From: Ruminococcus sp.
Lineage (GTDB): Bacteria > Bacillota > Clostridia > Oscillospirales > Ruminococcaceae
Length of the DNA: 35,618 nt
Reading direction: 5' to 3'
Assembly (NCBI GenBank): GCA_017542125.1
Contig: JAFXXU010000048.1
Coordinates: forward strand, 1-35,618
Shown piece after piece: positions 7,539-15,732 of the stretch. The notes below the pieces were generated by a model. The model worked only from the letters and a program-made list of their open reading frames with translations. It was not told the origin of the DNA and ran no database searches. The first letter of the stretch is position 1. Every line of letters begins with the position of its first letter. Made by a program: the position numbers and the translations under genes.

Positions 7539-8732
7539 TCAATGATCTTTCAGTCGGCTGGTGATGCCGTTGGATTTGAGATTTTTCTTATCCTCGTACA
7601 TCAGCTTATCCGACAGGGCATAGAGGTCGTCGTAGACAAAGCTGCCGGAGGCATAGGCGAGGCCGCAGGCCATGGCGCAGAAGATGGTATCGTCCTCCTT
7701 ATTGAGCTTATCGAGGGAGGCTCTCCAGCTATCGCGGACGGACTCGGCTTCTTCCTCCGAGATACCCAGGGCCACCATAACGTACTCATCGCCTCCCATA
7801 CGGAAGCCGAGGACGTTTGAGGAGGTGACGGCCTTGATGCTCTCCGCGGCCTTGACGATAAGGCTGTCGCCGTACTCGTGGCCGTAGGTATCGTTGATAT
7901 GCTTAAGGTTATTGACATCGAAATTATATATGGCGATGGACGGGGGATCGCCGAAATTCTCCTTTTTCAGCGCCATATACTTGCCTTTGTTGTAGAGGCC
8001 GGTGAGCCTGTCGTGCTCGCTTTCGTAGACTATCCTCTCACGGAGGATGCTGTTTTCGATGAACAGCCTGATGACGTTATGTATGGAGACATCCAGGGGG
8101 TCTATGGGGCCGGAGACGCTCATCTCTCTGATGAGGACCACGCATTTCTGACCCAGCACCTCGGAATTGAGTATGCAGGAATAGCCCCCAAGGGACTCGC
8201 CGCGCTGAAGAGCGAAGTATTCCACGCAGCCCTCGGGGGAGGTCATGATCTCACGGGTGAGCTCGCCGTTATAGGTGCTGCGGATATAGACCTCGTTGTT
8301 ATAGATATACATCATCACCTCATCGGCCTTGCAGTAATCCGCCAGGCCGGGGAGGAAGGTATCGTATGACATTGAGAGCTTTTTCATTATGCTGGTCTGG
8401 AACTTGGACATCTTGGAGATGCTCTTGGTATAGGAGGAGACCTCCTTGAGCAGCATGGCATACTCGCTGACATCGGTGGCGTGGTAGCAGGTGAATTTCT
8501 CGCCGCCCTCTTCGATAACGGTCTTCCTCACGCTGAAATAGAGGGAATGCTCCTTGTCGATAAACTCCTGCTCATCGAAATCGAAGGTGATGCTGTTTAT
8601 CTTTTCCCAGACGGTCTTTGCCGGCAGGTCGTTCCTGACGCTCTGATAGATAAGCTCACCCTTGCCGTCGGTGACGAAGGTATCCTTATCCTCGCTTTCC
8701 CAGAATCTGTCCAGTATCCTGTTGATATCCAT
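7539..8732 (-). CDS. Soluble PAS-like/GGDEF diguanylate cyclase
   Basis: A 397-residue protein with no membrane segments. The first 100 residues look PAS-like (DTFVTDGKGELIYQSVRND), the middle is an unassigned, possibly GAF-like sensor region, and the C-terminus is a GGDEF domain. Typical GGDEF motifs are present: HDRLTGLYNKGKY, NFDVNNLKHINDTYGH and the active loop GGDEY near residue 311 in place of GGDEF or GGEEF. Tyr at the last position is tolerated in some active enzymes, so c-di-GMP synthesis is plausible. No RxxD inhibitory site is seen five residues before the loop, so product inhibition is probably absent. The ATG is preceded by GGAGGAAC. It sits between ribonuclease Z (28 bases) and the oxidoreductase (19 bases). 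Confidence 0.87.
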   Translation of the reverse strand: MDINRILDRFWESEDKDTFVTDGKGELIYQSVRNDLPAKTVWEKINSITFDFDEQEFIDKEHSLYFSVRKTVIEEGGEKFTCYHATDVSEYAMLLKEVSSYTKSISKMSKFQTSIMKKLSMSYDTFLPGLADYCKADEVMMYIYNNEVYIRSTYNGELTREIMTSPEGCVEYFALQRGESLGGYSCILNSEVLGQKCVVLIREMSVSGPIDPLDVSIHNVIRLFIENSILRERIVYESEHDRLTGLYNKGKYMALKKENFGDPPSIAIYNFDVNNLKHINDTYGHEYGDSLIVKAAESIKAVTSSNVLGFRMGGDEYVMVALGISEEEAESVRDSWRASLDKLNKEDDTIFCAMACGLAYASGSFVYDDLYALSDKLMYEDKKNLKSNGITSRLKDH

Positions 8733-8760
8733 AACGGTGTTCCTCCGATAATATCAGGTT

Positions 8761-9669
8761 CTATAGGGCTGTTCTCTGCCCGTCGGTGCTTATCACCACG
8801 GCGGGGAACAGCTCTTTCAGTTCTGCTTCAAAGGCCGAGGGGTCGCTCTCGGCGGGGCTGTAATGGGTGAGCCAGAGGCATTCCGCTCCCGCTCTTGCGG
8901 CGAGCGCGCAGGCGTCCTGCATCAGCATATGGCCCTTTTTATCCATATCGGGTTTCTTGGCTCTGTCGCCGTACATACCCTCGCAGATGAATAGCCGGGA
9001 GCCCTTTGCGAAGTCTGCGATCTCATCAATGGGGAGGGTATCGGTGACATAGGTGAGCTTCTGGGGAGGTCTGGGCTCGGCTGTGACCATATCGGGAGTG
9101 ATCTCCCTGCCCTCAACCGTGATGCTCCCGCCGGAATGGAGTATGCCCCGTTTATTGGGGGGCACTCCCAGGGCGTCGGCACGCTCGGGGAGGAACACCC
9201 GCTTATGGGTGAGGGTCAGGCTGTAGCCGATACAGTCAACGCTGTGCCGCAGGGGGAGGGCTCTGACCTCCAGCATCGGGTCGATGCAGGTAAGGGGGAA
9301 GGCTGTCTCCCCGGACATACCGAGGGGGACGAGGCGGATCTCATAGGGCAGCCTGCCTGCCACGGTGAGCAGAGCTGTGATGATCCCCTGGGCTGAGGCG
9401 GGGAAGTATATCTCCAGCGGAGAGGTCTTGCCAGTATTGGCCACCGAGAGCAGCAGCCCCGGCAGGCCGGTGACGTGGTCGGCGTGGGCATGGGTGATAA
9501 GTATGGCTTCGATGCGGCTGATCTTGGCCTTTGCGGCAGCCGCAGCCACCTGGGTCCCCTCGCCGCAGTCGATGAGCACTGCCCTGCCCCCCTGCTCTAT
9601 ATAACAGGAGGTGAGGAAGCGGTCGCAGAGGGGCAGCATCCCGCCCGTACCGAGCAGACAGATATCCAT
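8761..9669 (-). CDS. rnz: Ribonuclease Z (tRNA 3' processing endonuclease)
   Basis: A 302-residue metallo-beta-lactamase-fold protein of normal RNase Z length. The zinc motif THAHADHVTGLPGLL lies near residue 60; further ligands fit LRHSVDC, YVTDTLP and a C-terminal THYSPAE. The N-terminal start LGTGGMLPLCDRFLTSCYI is characteristic of the family. It cleaves the 3' trailer of tRNA precursors lacking an encoded CCA. The ATG at 9669 follows GGAGGG and a strong promoter. It is the first gene of a minus-strand operon with a GGDEF protein and a flavin oxidoreductase; the functional link among them is unclear. Confidence 0.88.
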   Translation of the reverse strand: MDICLLGTGGMLPLCDRFLTSCYIEQGGRAVLIDCGEGTQVAAAAAKAKISRIEAILITHAHADHVTGLPGLLLSVANTGKTSPLEIYFPASAQGIITALLTVAGRLPYEIRLVPLGMSGETAFPLTCIDPMLEVRALPLRHSVDCIGYSLTLTHKRVFLPERADALGVPPNKRGILHSGGSITVEGREITPDMVTAEPRPPQKLTYVTDTLPIDEIADFAKGSRLFICEGMYGDRAKKPDMDKKGHMLMQDACALAARAGAECLWLTHYSPAESDPSAFEAELKELFPAVVISTDGQRTAL

Positions 9670-9707
9670 AGCGGCGCCCTCCTTTACAGTTTTATTCTCA
9701 CAGGATA

Positions 9708-9736
9708 ATTATAGCATAATCAGCCCCTGTCGTCAA
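9708..9736 (-). promoter_or_regulatory. SigA-type promoter of the rnz operon
   Basis: On the minus strand TTGACG, a 17-bp spacer and TATAAT lie about 40 bases before the rnz start. Confidence 0.82.
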
Positions 9737-9748
9737 CAGAGAAATGGC

Positions 9749-9795
9749 AAAAAATGCAGAAGCGCGCCTGCATTCCGCGGACGCGCTGTTGTGCA
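9749..9795 (-). terminator. Terminator of the two-TM membrane protein gene
   Basis: Reading the minus strand, TGCA plus AGCGCG pairs with CGCGCT plus TGCA across a 15-base loop, followed by TTTTTT. It begins four bases beyond the stop codon. Confidence 0.65.
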
Positions 9796-9798
9796 TAC

Positions 9799-10350
9799 TT
9801 ACTGTTTCTTTTTCTTCCCGGCGAGGCAGACGATGCATGTAACTTCCAGGGGTATCAGGAAGGCGATGCAGACCCACATCATGAGCCACTCATAGTCGGG
9901 GCGGAGCTTCTCGGCTTTATCGGCCAGGTAATACTCCTTGCCGTCAACGGTGATGAGGCTGCTTTGCCGTTTGAGCTCGGTGTCTCTTTCGCTGCAGATC
10001 GTTACCCTGCTCTTGTCGATGTTCCGGATATATCCGGGCAGCTCAATGCTGTCCGGGACGGCTATGCCCTTATCGGAGCTGCCCACCGAGCGATCCTCAA
10101 AGAGGTGGTAGCCGCCTTTGGTCTCGGTATAGCGCACCGATTCGGAGAGATGATTGCCGTAGGTGGAGAACTCATAGCGGTCTCTCCTGACCTCTCCCTT
10201 TACACCTATAATGTTTACCGCAGCGCTTGCCAGGAACATTACGGCAAGGACGGTGAGGGACTGCTTCTTTTTGCCTTTGAGGCACAACACTGTGAATACT
10301 GCGGTAAGCACCGCTGCGACACCCAGCGAGGCTGCTGCGATCATGATCAT
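9799..10350 (-). CDS. Unknown small membrane protein with two TM segments
   Basis: A 183-residue protein not recognised as a known family. An N-terminal TM (about 2-22) is followed by a basic KGKKK and a second hydrophobic stretch (about 28-46). A polar, probably extracytoplasmic region of about 110 residues comes next, and a C-terminal TM (about 155-177) ends in KKKKQ. The polar part is rich in Tyr, Arg and Glu and lacks a recognised catalytic motif. The start is ATG at 10350 after GGGGAGAG; a second ATG six bases later is equally possible. It is monocistronic with its own promoter, back-to-back with the nucleotidyltransferase promoter. Confidence 0.65.
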   Translation of the reverse strand: MIMIAAASLGVAAVLTAVFTVLCLKGKKKQSLTVLAVMFLASAAVNIIGVKGEVRRDRYEFSTYGNHLSESVRYTETKGGYHLFEDRSVGSSDKGIAVPDSIELPGYIRNIDKSRVTICSERDTELKRQSSLITVDGKEYYLADKAEKLRPDYEWLMMWVCIAFLIPLEVTCIVCLAGKKKKQ

Positions 10351-10396
10351 ACTCTCCCCTTTTATCTGTTTCGGCTTTTGGCCGTTTCCGAAACAT

Positions 10397-10425
10397 ATTA
10401 TATCACCGCATTTGATGATTGTCAA
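10397..10425 (-). promoter_or_regulatory. SigA-type promoter of the two-TM membrane protein gene
   Basis: On the minus strand a consensus TTGACA, 17-bp spacer and TATAAT. Its -35 element lies only 12 bp from the -35 of the divergent promoter at 10438-10466. Confidence 0.82.
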
Positions 10426-10437
10426 TACTGCCTGCAC

Positions 10438-10466
10438 TTGCAAAAACGGGAGGAGCGTGGTATAAT
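10438..10466 (+). promoter_or_regulatory. SigA-type promoter of the nucleotidyltransferase operon
   Basis: TTGCAA at 10438-10443, a 17-bp spacer and TATAAT at 10461-10466, preceded by TGG (extended -10). It lies about 37 bases before the first gene of the operon. Confidence 0.82.
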
Positions 10467-10502
10467 ACTATCAGTACATTTGATAAAAGGCGGGGTGACG
10501 GG

Positions 10503-11189
10503 ATGCAGGACATTGACAGATATCTGCGGGAGCTTACCGAGGGCTGTCTGGCGGCATTCGGGGAGCGGCTCATATACATCGGGCTGCAGGGCAGCTATCT
10601 CCGGGGAGAGGCTACGCCGGAGAGCGACATTGACATAATGCTGGTGATCGAGGGGCTCTCCCCCCGGGATATGGATATCTACCGGGAGCTGCTCAAGAGC
10701 CTTGGGCATTACGGCGAGGCCTGCGGGTTCATCTGCGGGCGGGAGGAGCTCAGGCGCTGGAACCCGTTGGAGGTCTGCCAGCTCCTGCACACCACGGGGG
10801 ACGTCTACGGAAAGCTGGCTCCCCTGCTGCCCCCGGCAGATCTGCGGGACGAGATAAGCTATGTGAAGCTGAGCCTTGGCAATATCTATCACGAGCTCTG
10901 CCACAGATACATCCACGCGGACAGAGAGAAGAACATCTCAAAGCTTCGGCAGACCTGCAAGAGCCTGTTCTTTGCGGTACAGAACCTCCACTTTATCGAG
11001 AGCGGAGAGTTCATACTGACGAAGCGGGAGCTTAAAGAGAAGGTCTCCGGGAAGGACAGGGCGGTGCTCCTGCTCTCCGAGCCGGGGAGCGAGCCGGATT
11101 TTGACGAGGCCTTTGCCCTGCTGACCGAGTGGATCGGCGAGGCGTTTGAGAGAACGGACAAAGTATCATCGAAGGGAGAAAAGCTATGA
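10503..11189 (+). CDS. Nucleotidyltransferase-domain protein (pol-beta fold) with helical C-terminus
   Basis: A 228-residue protein. The nucleotidyltransferase signature is clear near residues 25-47: GLQGSYLRGEATPESDIDIM, giving GS followed by the metal-binding DxD (SDIDI). The C-terminal half (about 110-190) is helical, with DEISYVKLSLGNIYHELCHR, and resembles the four-helix partner domain seen in NTase-HEPN or kanamycin-type enzymes. It should transfer a nucleotide to a protein, small molecule or RNA; the substrate is not evident. The ATG at 10503 is preceded by GGGGTGACGGG. The stop overlaps the next start by four bases (ATGA). Confidence 0.78.
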   Translation: MQDIDRYLRELTEGCLAAFGERLIYIGLQGSYLRGEATPESDIDIMLVIEGLSPRDMDIYRELLKSLGHYGEACGFICGREELRRWNPLEVCQLLHTTGDVYGKLAPLLPPADLRDEISYVKLSLGNIYHELCHRYIHADREKNISKLRQTCKSLFFAVQNLHFIESGEFILTKRELKEKVSGKDRAVLLLSEPGSEPDFDEAFALLTEWIGEAFERTDKVSSKGEKL

Positions 11190-11854
11190 TAGTCAGCAGC
11201 GGTTACAGGAAATACGGCTTTGACGTCAGCGGCGGCGCAGAGCTGAAAAAGGAGCATATGAGTTTCTGGATGGATCTTCCCGAGCGCACCGACCCCAGGG
11301 GGGTATGCCTGGAGCTTGCGGAGGAGGTACAGGAGGTGGAGCAGGGCTTCTTCGAGCTGCTGCCCACCATCAGCGAGCTGCGGATCCTCGGGAAGGAGTG
11401 CCGTATCTGGATGGACGATGCCACGGAGGAGCTCTTTCACAAAAACGATGTTCTCATCCGCGGGGAGTTTGGCAGCTGCGCGGAGAAATTCGCCAAGGAG
11501 CAGGGTCTGCGGTTTCTGCACCTCGACACGCTGCTGGCCAGATCGGGCGATTACTTTGAGTACGGGGTAATGACAATTGAGCTTTGCTTTTACAGCGACG
11601 GCAGCTGCTTCATCCATCAGGACGAAAAGTGTCAGGGCAGCTCTGCGGGGAGCAGCGGCGGCGGTGAGACGGATGTGAGCCTCCCAAAGGATTTTTACCT
11701 GACCATGTCGGCAAAAGAGGTGGCGGAAATGTGCTGGTGCACTAATAAGATAATAAGCAACGGCATACTGGCGGGGCTTATGGCAAAGGCCAGGGCCAAG
11801 AAGGGCTTTCTCATAGATTACCGCAAGTCCGCCAAGAAAGAGGACAAAGAATAA
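11186..11854 (+). CDS. Unknown soluble protein, second gene of the nucleotidyltransferase operon
   Basis: A 222-residue protein that I do not recognise. No TM or signal is seen. The N-terminal half is acidic with a Glu-rich helix (LELAEEVQEVEQGFFELLP). A flexible Gly/Ser stretch, QGSSAGSSGGGETD, near 148-161 separates it from a C-terminal segment (DFYLTMSAKEVAEMCWCTNK) ending in a basic helix. Its start overlaps the nucleotidyltransferase stop (ATGA) and its stop overlaps the next start by one base, so the three proteins are translationally coupled and probably act together. Confidence 0.6.
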   Translation: MIVSSGYRKYGFDVSGGAELKKEHMSFWMDLPERTDPRGVCLELAEEVQEVEQGFFELLPTISELRILGKECRIWMDDATEELFHKNDVLIRGEFGSCAEKFAKEQGLRFLHLDTLLARSGDYFEYGVMTIELCFYSDGSCFIHQDEKCQGSSAGSSGGGETDVSLPKDFYLTMSAKEVAEMCWCTNKIISNGILAGLMAKARAKKGFLIDYRKSAKKEDKE

Positions 11855-12456
11855 TGAACAGGATCATAGCAAAAACAGGCTCGGGGATAGTGACGGTGAC
11901 GGTATTCCTTTTCGCCCTGTTCCTTATCATTGATTTCAAGTTCGGGTACTATCTGGTATGTATGTTCCTGCCCCTGGGGTTCATTATGATGACGGCGGGG
12001 CTGCACAACGAATGCGATGAGGACCGCAAAGTCGCGGCGAACACCGGGCTTATACTGGCGGCGGTGTACTGCACCTTTATACTGACAGTTTATTTCGCCC
12101 AGAACACCACCGTCCTCAACGAGGATCTGAGCGAGGATGCGGACAGGGTGCTGAATTTCAGCCGGGGAGGGCTGCTCTTCAACTACGATCTTCTGGGCTA
12201 CGGGATGATGGCGCTCTCCACCTTTTTCACCGGGATCTCGATGAAGGCCGGGAACCGGCGGGACAAGTGGCTGAAATATCTGCTGACCGCTCACGGGGCC
12301 TTTTTCCCCGGATGCTTCATCATGCCCATGACGGGGATGTTCGCAAACCCCACCGGGAAAAGCAGCGGAGGGATCATGGCTCTGGTGATCTGGTGCGTAT
12401 ATTTCCTCCCCATAGGGATACTGGCTTTCCTGCATTTCGGCAAGCAGGAAGATTGA
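11854..12456 (+). CDS. Unknown six-TM membrane protein, third gene of the nucleotidyltransferase operon
   Basis: A 200-residue hydrophobic protein with about six TM segments, near residues 10-28, 31-49, 63-82, 112-130, 141-160 and 172-193. The loop after TM3 contains an acidic stretch (NEDLSEDADR). I do not recognise the family. It overlaps the previous gene by one base (TAATG) and is followed by a strong terminator, so it ends the operon. It may be the membrane partner of the upstream nucleotidyltransferase; there is no direct evidence. Confidence 0.6.
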   Translation: MNRIIAKTGSGIVTVTVFLFALFLIIDFKFGYYLVCMFLPLGFIMMTAGLHNECDEDRKVAANTGLILAAVYCTFILTVYFAQNTTVLNEDLSEDADRVLNFSRGGLLFNYDLLGYGMMALSTFFTGISMKAGNRRDKWLKYLLTAHGAFFPGCFIMPMTGMFANPTGKSSGGIMALVIWCVYFLPIGILAFLHFGKQED

Positions 12457-12467
12457 CCGGTATATCT

Positions 12468-12507
12468 GCCGTACAGAGCAGGGTCTCTCTGCTTTGTACG
12501 GCATTTT
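12468..12507 (+). terminator. Terminator of the nucleotidyltransferase operon
   Basis: The stem GCCGTACAGAGCAG / CTGCTTTGTACGGC with a short loop and ATTTTT after it, 12 bases past the stop codon. Confidence 0.9.
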
Positions 12508-12516
12508 TGGTGCCCG

Positions 12517-12545
12517 TTGCTTTTTTTGCCGGGATGTGGTATAAT
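12517..12545 (+). promoter_or_regulatory. Promoter of the YdcF-like gene
   Basis: TTGCTT at 12517-12522, a 17-bp spacer and TATAAT at 12540-12545 with an extended -10 TGG. It starts ten bases after the preceding terminator. Confidence 0.8.
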
Positions 12546-12582
12546 ACATAGCGTGAACCATCAGCCAAGGGGGGGAGATAAT

Positions 12583-14037
12583 ATGCCGAAAGCAAAAAAC
12601 GCCGGGGCTTTCCGCGTTCTGCGGGCGGCGAGCATCATTGCTACGCTGGTGTTTTTCATAGCCGCTGCCCTATGCCTCAGGGTATCGGCGGGGAGCCTTG
12701 ACATATATCTGCCCGAAAGCGAGGAGGCACGGTATTTCGTTCCGGAGACCGAGGGGGTAAACGCAGTTGCTCATCCGGAGGAGCCCCGGAGACTGACCGT
12801 TACCGCCGATGAGGGTGCGAGGGGAAAGTTCTTCATCAACAACACCCGGGACCAGAGTGAGGGCTTTTTGCAGACGGCCTTTGAGTATATCGAGGTGCTT
12901 CCCGGAGGGGTGATCGTCAACAGATCAAACGGCAACTTCTCGGGCTGCGAGGGCATCTGCCTGATAATGAGCATATACCTTACCGCCATGACGGTCATAT
13001 TTGTGACCTCATTCATCCTGCGGTGCAGCAGAGATCTGTTCTCATATACGACGCTTTATCACGGCGGGCTGACCCTGTTCTTTACTGTATTCGCGGTGAA
13101 CAATACCGTCTGCTCCTTTGACCTGCTGCACCGCCCGAAGCTCAGCTTTATGCTGAACGTTTACGGTGCGCTGAAAAATGCGAGCTCGATATTCATGTAT
13201 ATCACCATACCCTTTATGGCGCTGTTCATGCTGGCGCTGGGGGCGAGCAATATAGTTCTGCTGCGGCGCGAGGGCAGGAGCTTTGTGAATATGCTGGGGA
13301 TCTTCTTCTGCATACTTATGGCGGCAGGCTATGGGGGGATGTATTTACTTGACAGATCCCTTGCAATGGGAAGCGAGCGGGAGATGCGGGTCTACGGTGC
13401 CATAGAGAGCGTGTATGCCACGGCCTTCATCTATCTGGAGGTCATGCTGATGTCGGCTATGCTCTGCGGGCTGATCTCGGTGAAGAAGAAGCCCTCCCCG
13501 GACAGGACGCACATCATCATACTGGGCTGCTCCGTAGCTGTTGACGGCACGCCTATGCCGCTGCTGCAGGGGCGCATCGACAGGGCTCTGGCCTATGCGG
13601 AGCAGAGCAAAAACCAGGGGCTTATCTTTGTCCCCTCCGGCGGGCAGGGCTCGGACGAGGTGATCTCCGAGGCGGAGTGCATGAAAAACTACCTGATCTC
13701 AAAGGGCATCCCCGAGGAAAGGATACTCATAGAGAACAAGTCCACCAGCACTCAGGAGAATATGACCTTCTCCCTGGAAAAGATAAAGGGCGTCTGCGAT
13801 GACCCGAAGCTGATATTCTCCACCTCAGGCTATCATGTGCTGCGCAGCGGGATGATCACCCGCAGCCTGGGCATCGAAGCGGAGGGCATCGGCAGCAAGA
13901 CCAAATGGTACTTCTGGCCCAACGCTTTCATCCGGGAATTCATCGGGCTGCTGGCAAGCAAGTGGGAGCAGCACATCCTCTGGCTGTTCGTGTTCGGGAG
14001 CTTCTTTGTGGTGATAAATCTGATAATGCCGATGTAG
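12583..14037 (+). CDS. Membrane protein with C-terminal YdcF/DUF218 domain
   Basis: A 484-residue protein. An N-terminal TM (about 15-35) is followed by an extracytoplasmic region to about 125. Then come a cluster of TM segments (about 125-320) and a soluble DUF218/YdcF-SanA domain (about 308-455). That domain begins HIIILGCSVAVDGTPMPLLQ and contains VPSGGQGSDEVISEAECMK and ENKSTSTQENMTFS, the usual conserved Gly, Glu and Asn/Ser-Thr positions. A last TM lies at about 463-483. Family members affect envelope properties and may bind nucleotides or sugars; the reaction is not settled. I choose ATG at 12583 because GGGGGGAG precedes it and the promoter lies between it and any earlier start. The gene stands alone between two terminators. 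Confidence 0.82.
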   Translation: MPKAKNAGAFRVLRAASIIATLVFFIAAALCLRVSAGSLDIYLPESEEARYFVPETEGVNAVAHPEEPRRLTVTADEGARGKFFINNTRDQSEGFLQTAFEYIEVLPGGVIVNRSNGNFSGCEGICLIMSIYLTAMTVIFVTSFILRCSRDLFSYTTLYHGGLTLFFTVFAVNNTVCSFDLLHRPKLSFMLNVYGALKNASSIFMYITIPFMALFMLALGASNIVLLRREGRSFVNMLGIFFCILMAAGYGGMYLLDRSLAMGSEREMRVYGAIESVYATAFIYLEVMLMSAMLCGLISVKKKPSPDRTHIIILGCSVAVDGTPMPLLQGRIDRALAYAEQSKNQGLIFVPSGGQGSDEVISEAECMKNYLISKGIPEERILIENKSTSTQENMTFSLEKIKGVCDDPKLIFSTSGYHVLRSGMITRSLGIEAEGIGSKTKWYFWPNAFIREFIGLLASKWEQHILWLFVFGSFFVVINLIMPM

Positions 14038-14069
14038 CCGGGCTCTCTGAAAGCCGGCTTTCGGAAGCA

Positions 14070-14105
14070 AAACAGCCCTGCGGTTTTGAGGCCGCGGGGC
14101 TGTTT
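14070..14105. terminator. Bidirectional terminator
   Basis: The stem AAACAGCCCTGCGG / CCGCGGGGCTGTTT (one mismatch) lies between the converging YdcF-like and VWA lipoprotein genes. It has T-runs on either strand. Confidence 0.85.
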
Positions 14106-14127
14106 CTGTATATAAGGGCTGGTGAAA

Positions 14128-15558
14128 TCAGCTTCTCAGCTCGGTGATGTTCCTTACGATAACATCGTGAAGGAGCTCGACCTCGTAATCGCCTACGATA
14201 GGCTCAAGGTGGGAATCGCCCACGCCGGAATCGTCGGTGAGGAATACATAGCTGCCGCCTGTCTGGGCTGCGAGGGCTCTGCCGAAAAGCTCGGTGTCGC
14301 GCTCTGCGCCGGAGGATACCACGGGAACAAGGCGGATGCCCTTTTCGGCTGCGGCTCTGACGGCTGCATCAAGCTGCTGCTCCTTGCCTTCGTGGGGAGG
14401 TGCGTCGAAGATCAGGAAGGCGATCTTGTTGGCGCTGCTGCTCCACTGATCGTTATTGGTGATGGTCTCTTCAAGGATCTCGGCTACTGCCTCGGGGATA
14501 TCCCCGCCGCCGTCGGCATACTCGGCGTTGATCTTGGCCTGCACCGACTTCACGTCGTTTGTGAAGGGGTTGCACCTGGTAACATACTCATCCTCCTCGT
14601 CACGGTAGAAGTTTACCGAGAAGGCGGTACGGCCGTCGTCTACCTCCTTGGCGATGGAGGCGAAATCCATCTGGAGATATGCGATCTCATCGGACATAGA
14701 GCCTGTGGTGTCGAGGATGAACATTACCTGTGTATCCTCATACTTCCGGGTGCCGGCAACGTTCAGAGCCACCTCGGTCGTGCCTGCTCTGCCCTGCTGC
14801 TCATTGCTGTCGCCCGTTACCTTTTCGGAGGCCTCGCCGCTTCTTACCAGAGCGGGAGCCTGATCCTTCTTGTAGAATACATAGGCCTTGCCGTCCTTAT
14901 CGCTCATTGCAGACCAGATGACCTTGCCGTCCTTGTCCACCAGCTCAACCGGCTGGTTTTGGGCGGGAGCGCCGTCCTTGGTGAGGGTGACGGCTATCCT
15001 GTTGGTGGGGTCGAGGCCGAAAACGGGGAAGGTCACGGTGCCGCTCTTCACCAGGTTGGTGAAGAAGCCCCAGTTTTCGTTATCCTTCCACTCGCCTGCG
15101 GTGAGGACGAAGGCCTGGGCATCGTTGTCGATCACGGGGTCTGTGACGGTATCGCCGGGCAGGGTATCCGGATCAGCTTCGGGGCCGGGGGCTGTGGGGA
15201 GGACATCTGTCCTCTCGCCGTCAGCCAGGGCGGCGTCGGATCTCATTATACTTTTTCTGGCCTCCATATCGAATCCTTCGACTTCGCTGTAGTCACCGTA
15301 TTCTGCGGCAGTTTTTTCGCCCGGTGCGGCATCGTCCGCTGCTAAGCCGATATCTTCTGAGCCGTTGGTGTCGTCAGCCTTCTCAGCGGCTTTGGAGACT
15401 GTCTCGGCGCAGGAGGTGCTGTTTTCCAATGTTTCAGCCTTGGAGGCTTTCACATCCGCTGCGGAGCCGCCGTCGCTGCTGCCGCAGGAGATCAGCGAGA
15501 GGCTCATTATCAGAGCTGCGGTCATTGCTGTTATCCTTCTGATATTCATTCTTTTCAT
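14128..15558 (-). CDS. Von Willebrand factor A-domain lipoprotein
   Basis: A 476-residue surface lipoprotein. The signal peptide is short and basic, then hydrophobic, and ends in a lipobox LISC with Cys25 as the lipidated residue. A low-complexity acidic Ala/Asp/Glu linker (about 26-150) precedes a possible Ig-like or beta domain (about 170-260). The VWA domain then starts with the MIDAS motif DTTGSMSDE near residue 283, with YADGGGDIPEAV further on as the second metal-binding loop. It probably binds a ligand or protein partner through a divalent metal outside the cell. The ATG at 15558 follows GGAGGG; the open frame extends further upstream, but without a ribosome site. It is monocistronic. 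Confidence 0.85.
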   Translation of the reverse strand: MKRMNIRRITAMTAALIMSLSLISCGSSDGGSAADVKASKAETLENSTSCAETVSKAAEKADDTNGSEDIGLAADDAAPGEKTAAEYGDYSEVEGFDMEARKSIMRSDAALADGERTDVLPTAPGPEADPDTLPGDTVTDPVIDNDAQAFVLTAGEWKDNENWGFFTNLVKSGTVTFPVFGLDPTNRIAVTLTKDGAPAQNQPVELVDKDGKVIWSAMSDKDGKAYVFYKKDQAPALVRSGEASEKVTGDSNEQQGRAGTTEVALNVAGTRKYEDTQVMFILDTTGSMSDEIAYLQMDFASIAKEVDDGRTAFSVNFYRDEEDEYVTRCNPFTNDVKSVQAKINAEYADGGGDIPEAVAEILEETITNNDQWSSSANKIAFLIFDAPPHEGKEQQLDAAVRAAAEKGIRLVPVVSSGAERDTELFGRALAAQTGGSYVFLTDDSGVGDSHLEPIVGDYEVELLHDVIVRNITELRS

Positions 15559-15694
15559 TTTAGTTCCCTCCGTTTTAATTATTCGGTCTTGGGGCTGTCT
15601 GAAATATATACGTTTCAGCCCCCGGGGATTTATGGGGAAATAATGCACAAACTTTCGGCAGGGTTTATGTGGATGCTGCACAAGTTTTTCTTGT
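15559..15694 (-). promoter_or_regulatory. Leader/upstream region of the VWA lipoprotein gene
   Basis: No confident -35/-10 pair is seen. The region holds a stem-loop GGGGCTG / CAGCCCC near 15592-15623 and two direct copies of TGCACAA at 15644-15650 and 15677-15683, 33 bp apart. These could be a regulator binding pair; the evidence is weak. Confidence 0.35.
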
Positions 15695-15730
15695 AAAAAA
15701 GACCTCCCGGGCAGTTCCGGGAGGTCTTTT
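15695..15730 (-). terminator. Terminator of the 49-codon gene
   Basis: The stem GACCTCCCGG / CCGGGAGGTC has flanking A and T runs and lies directly after the stop codon at 15733 on the minus strand. It would also work on the plus strand. Confidence 0.88.
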
Positions 15731-15732
15731 GA

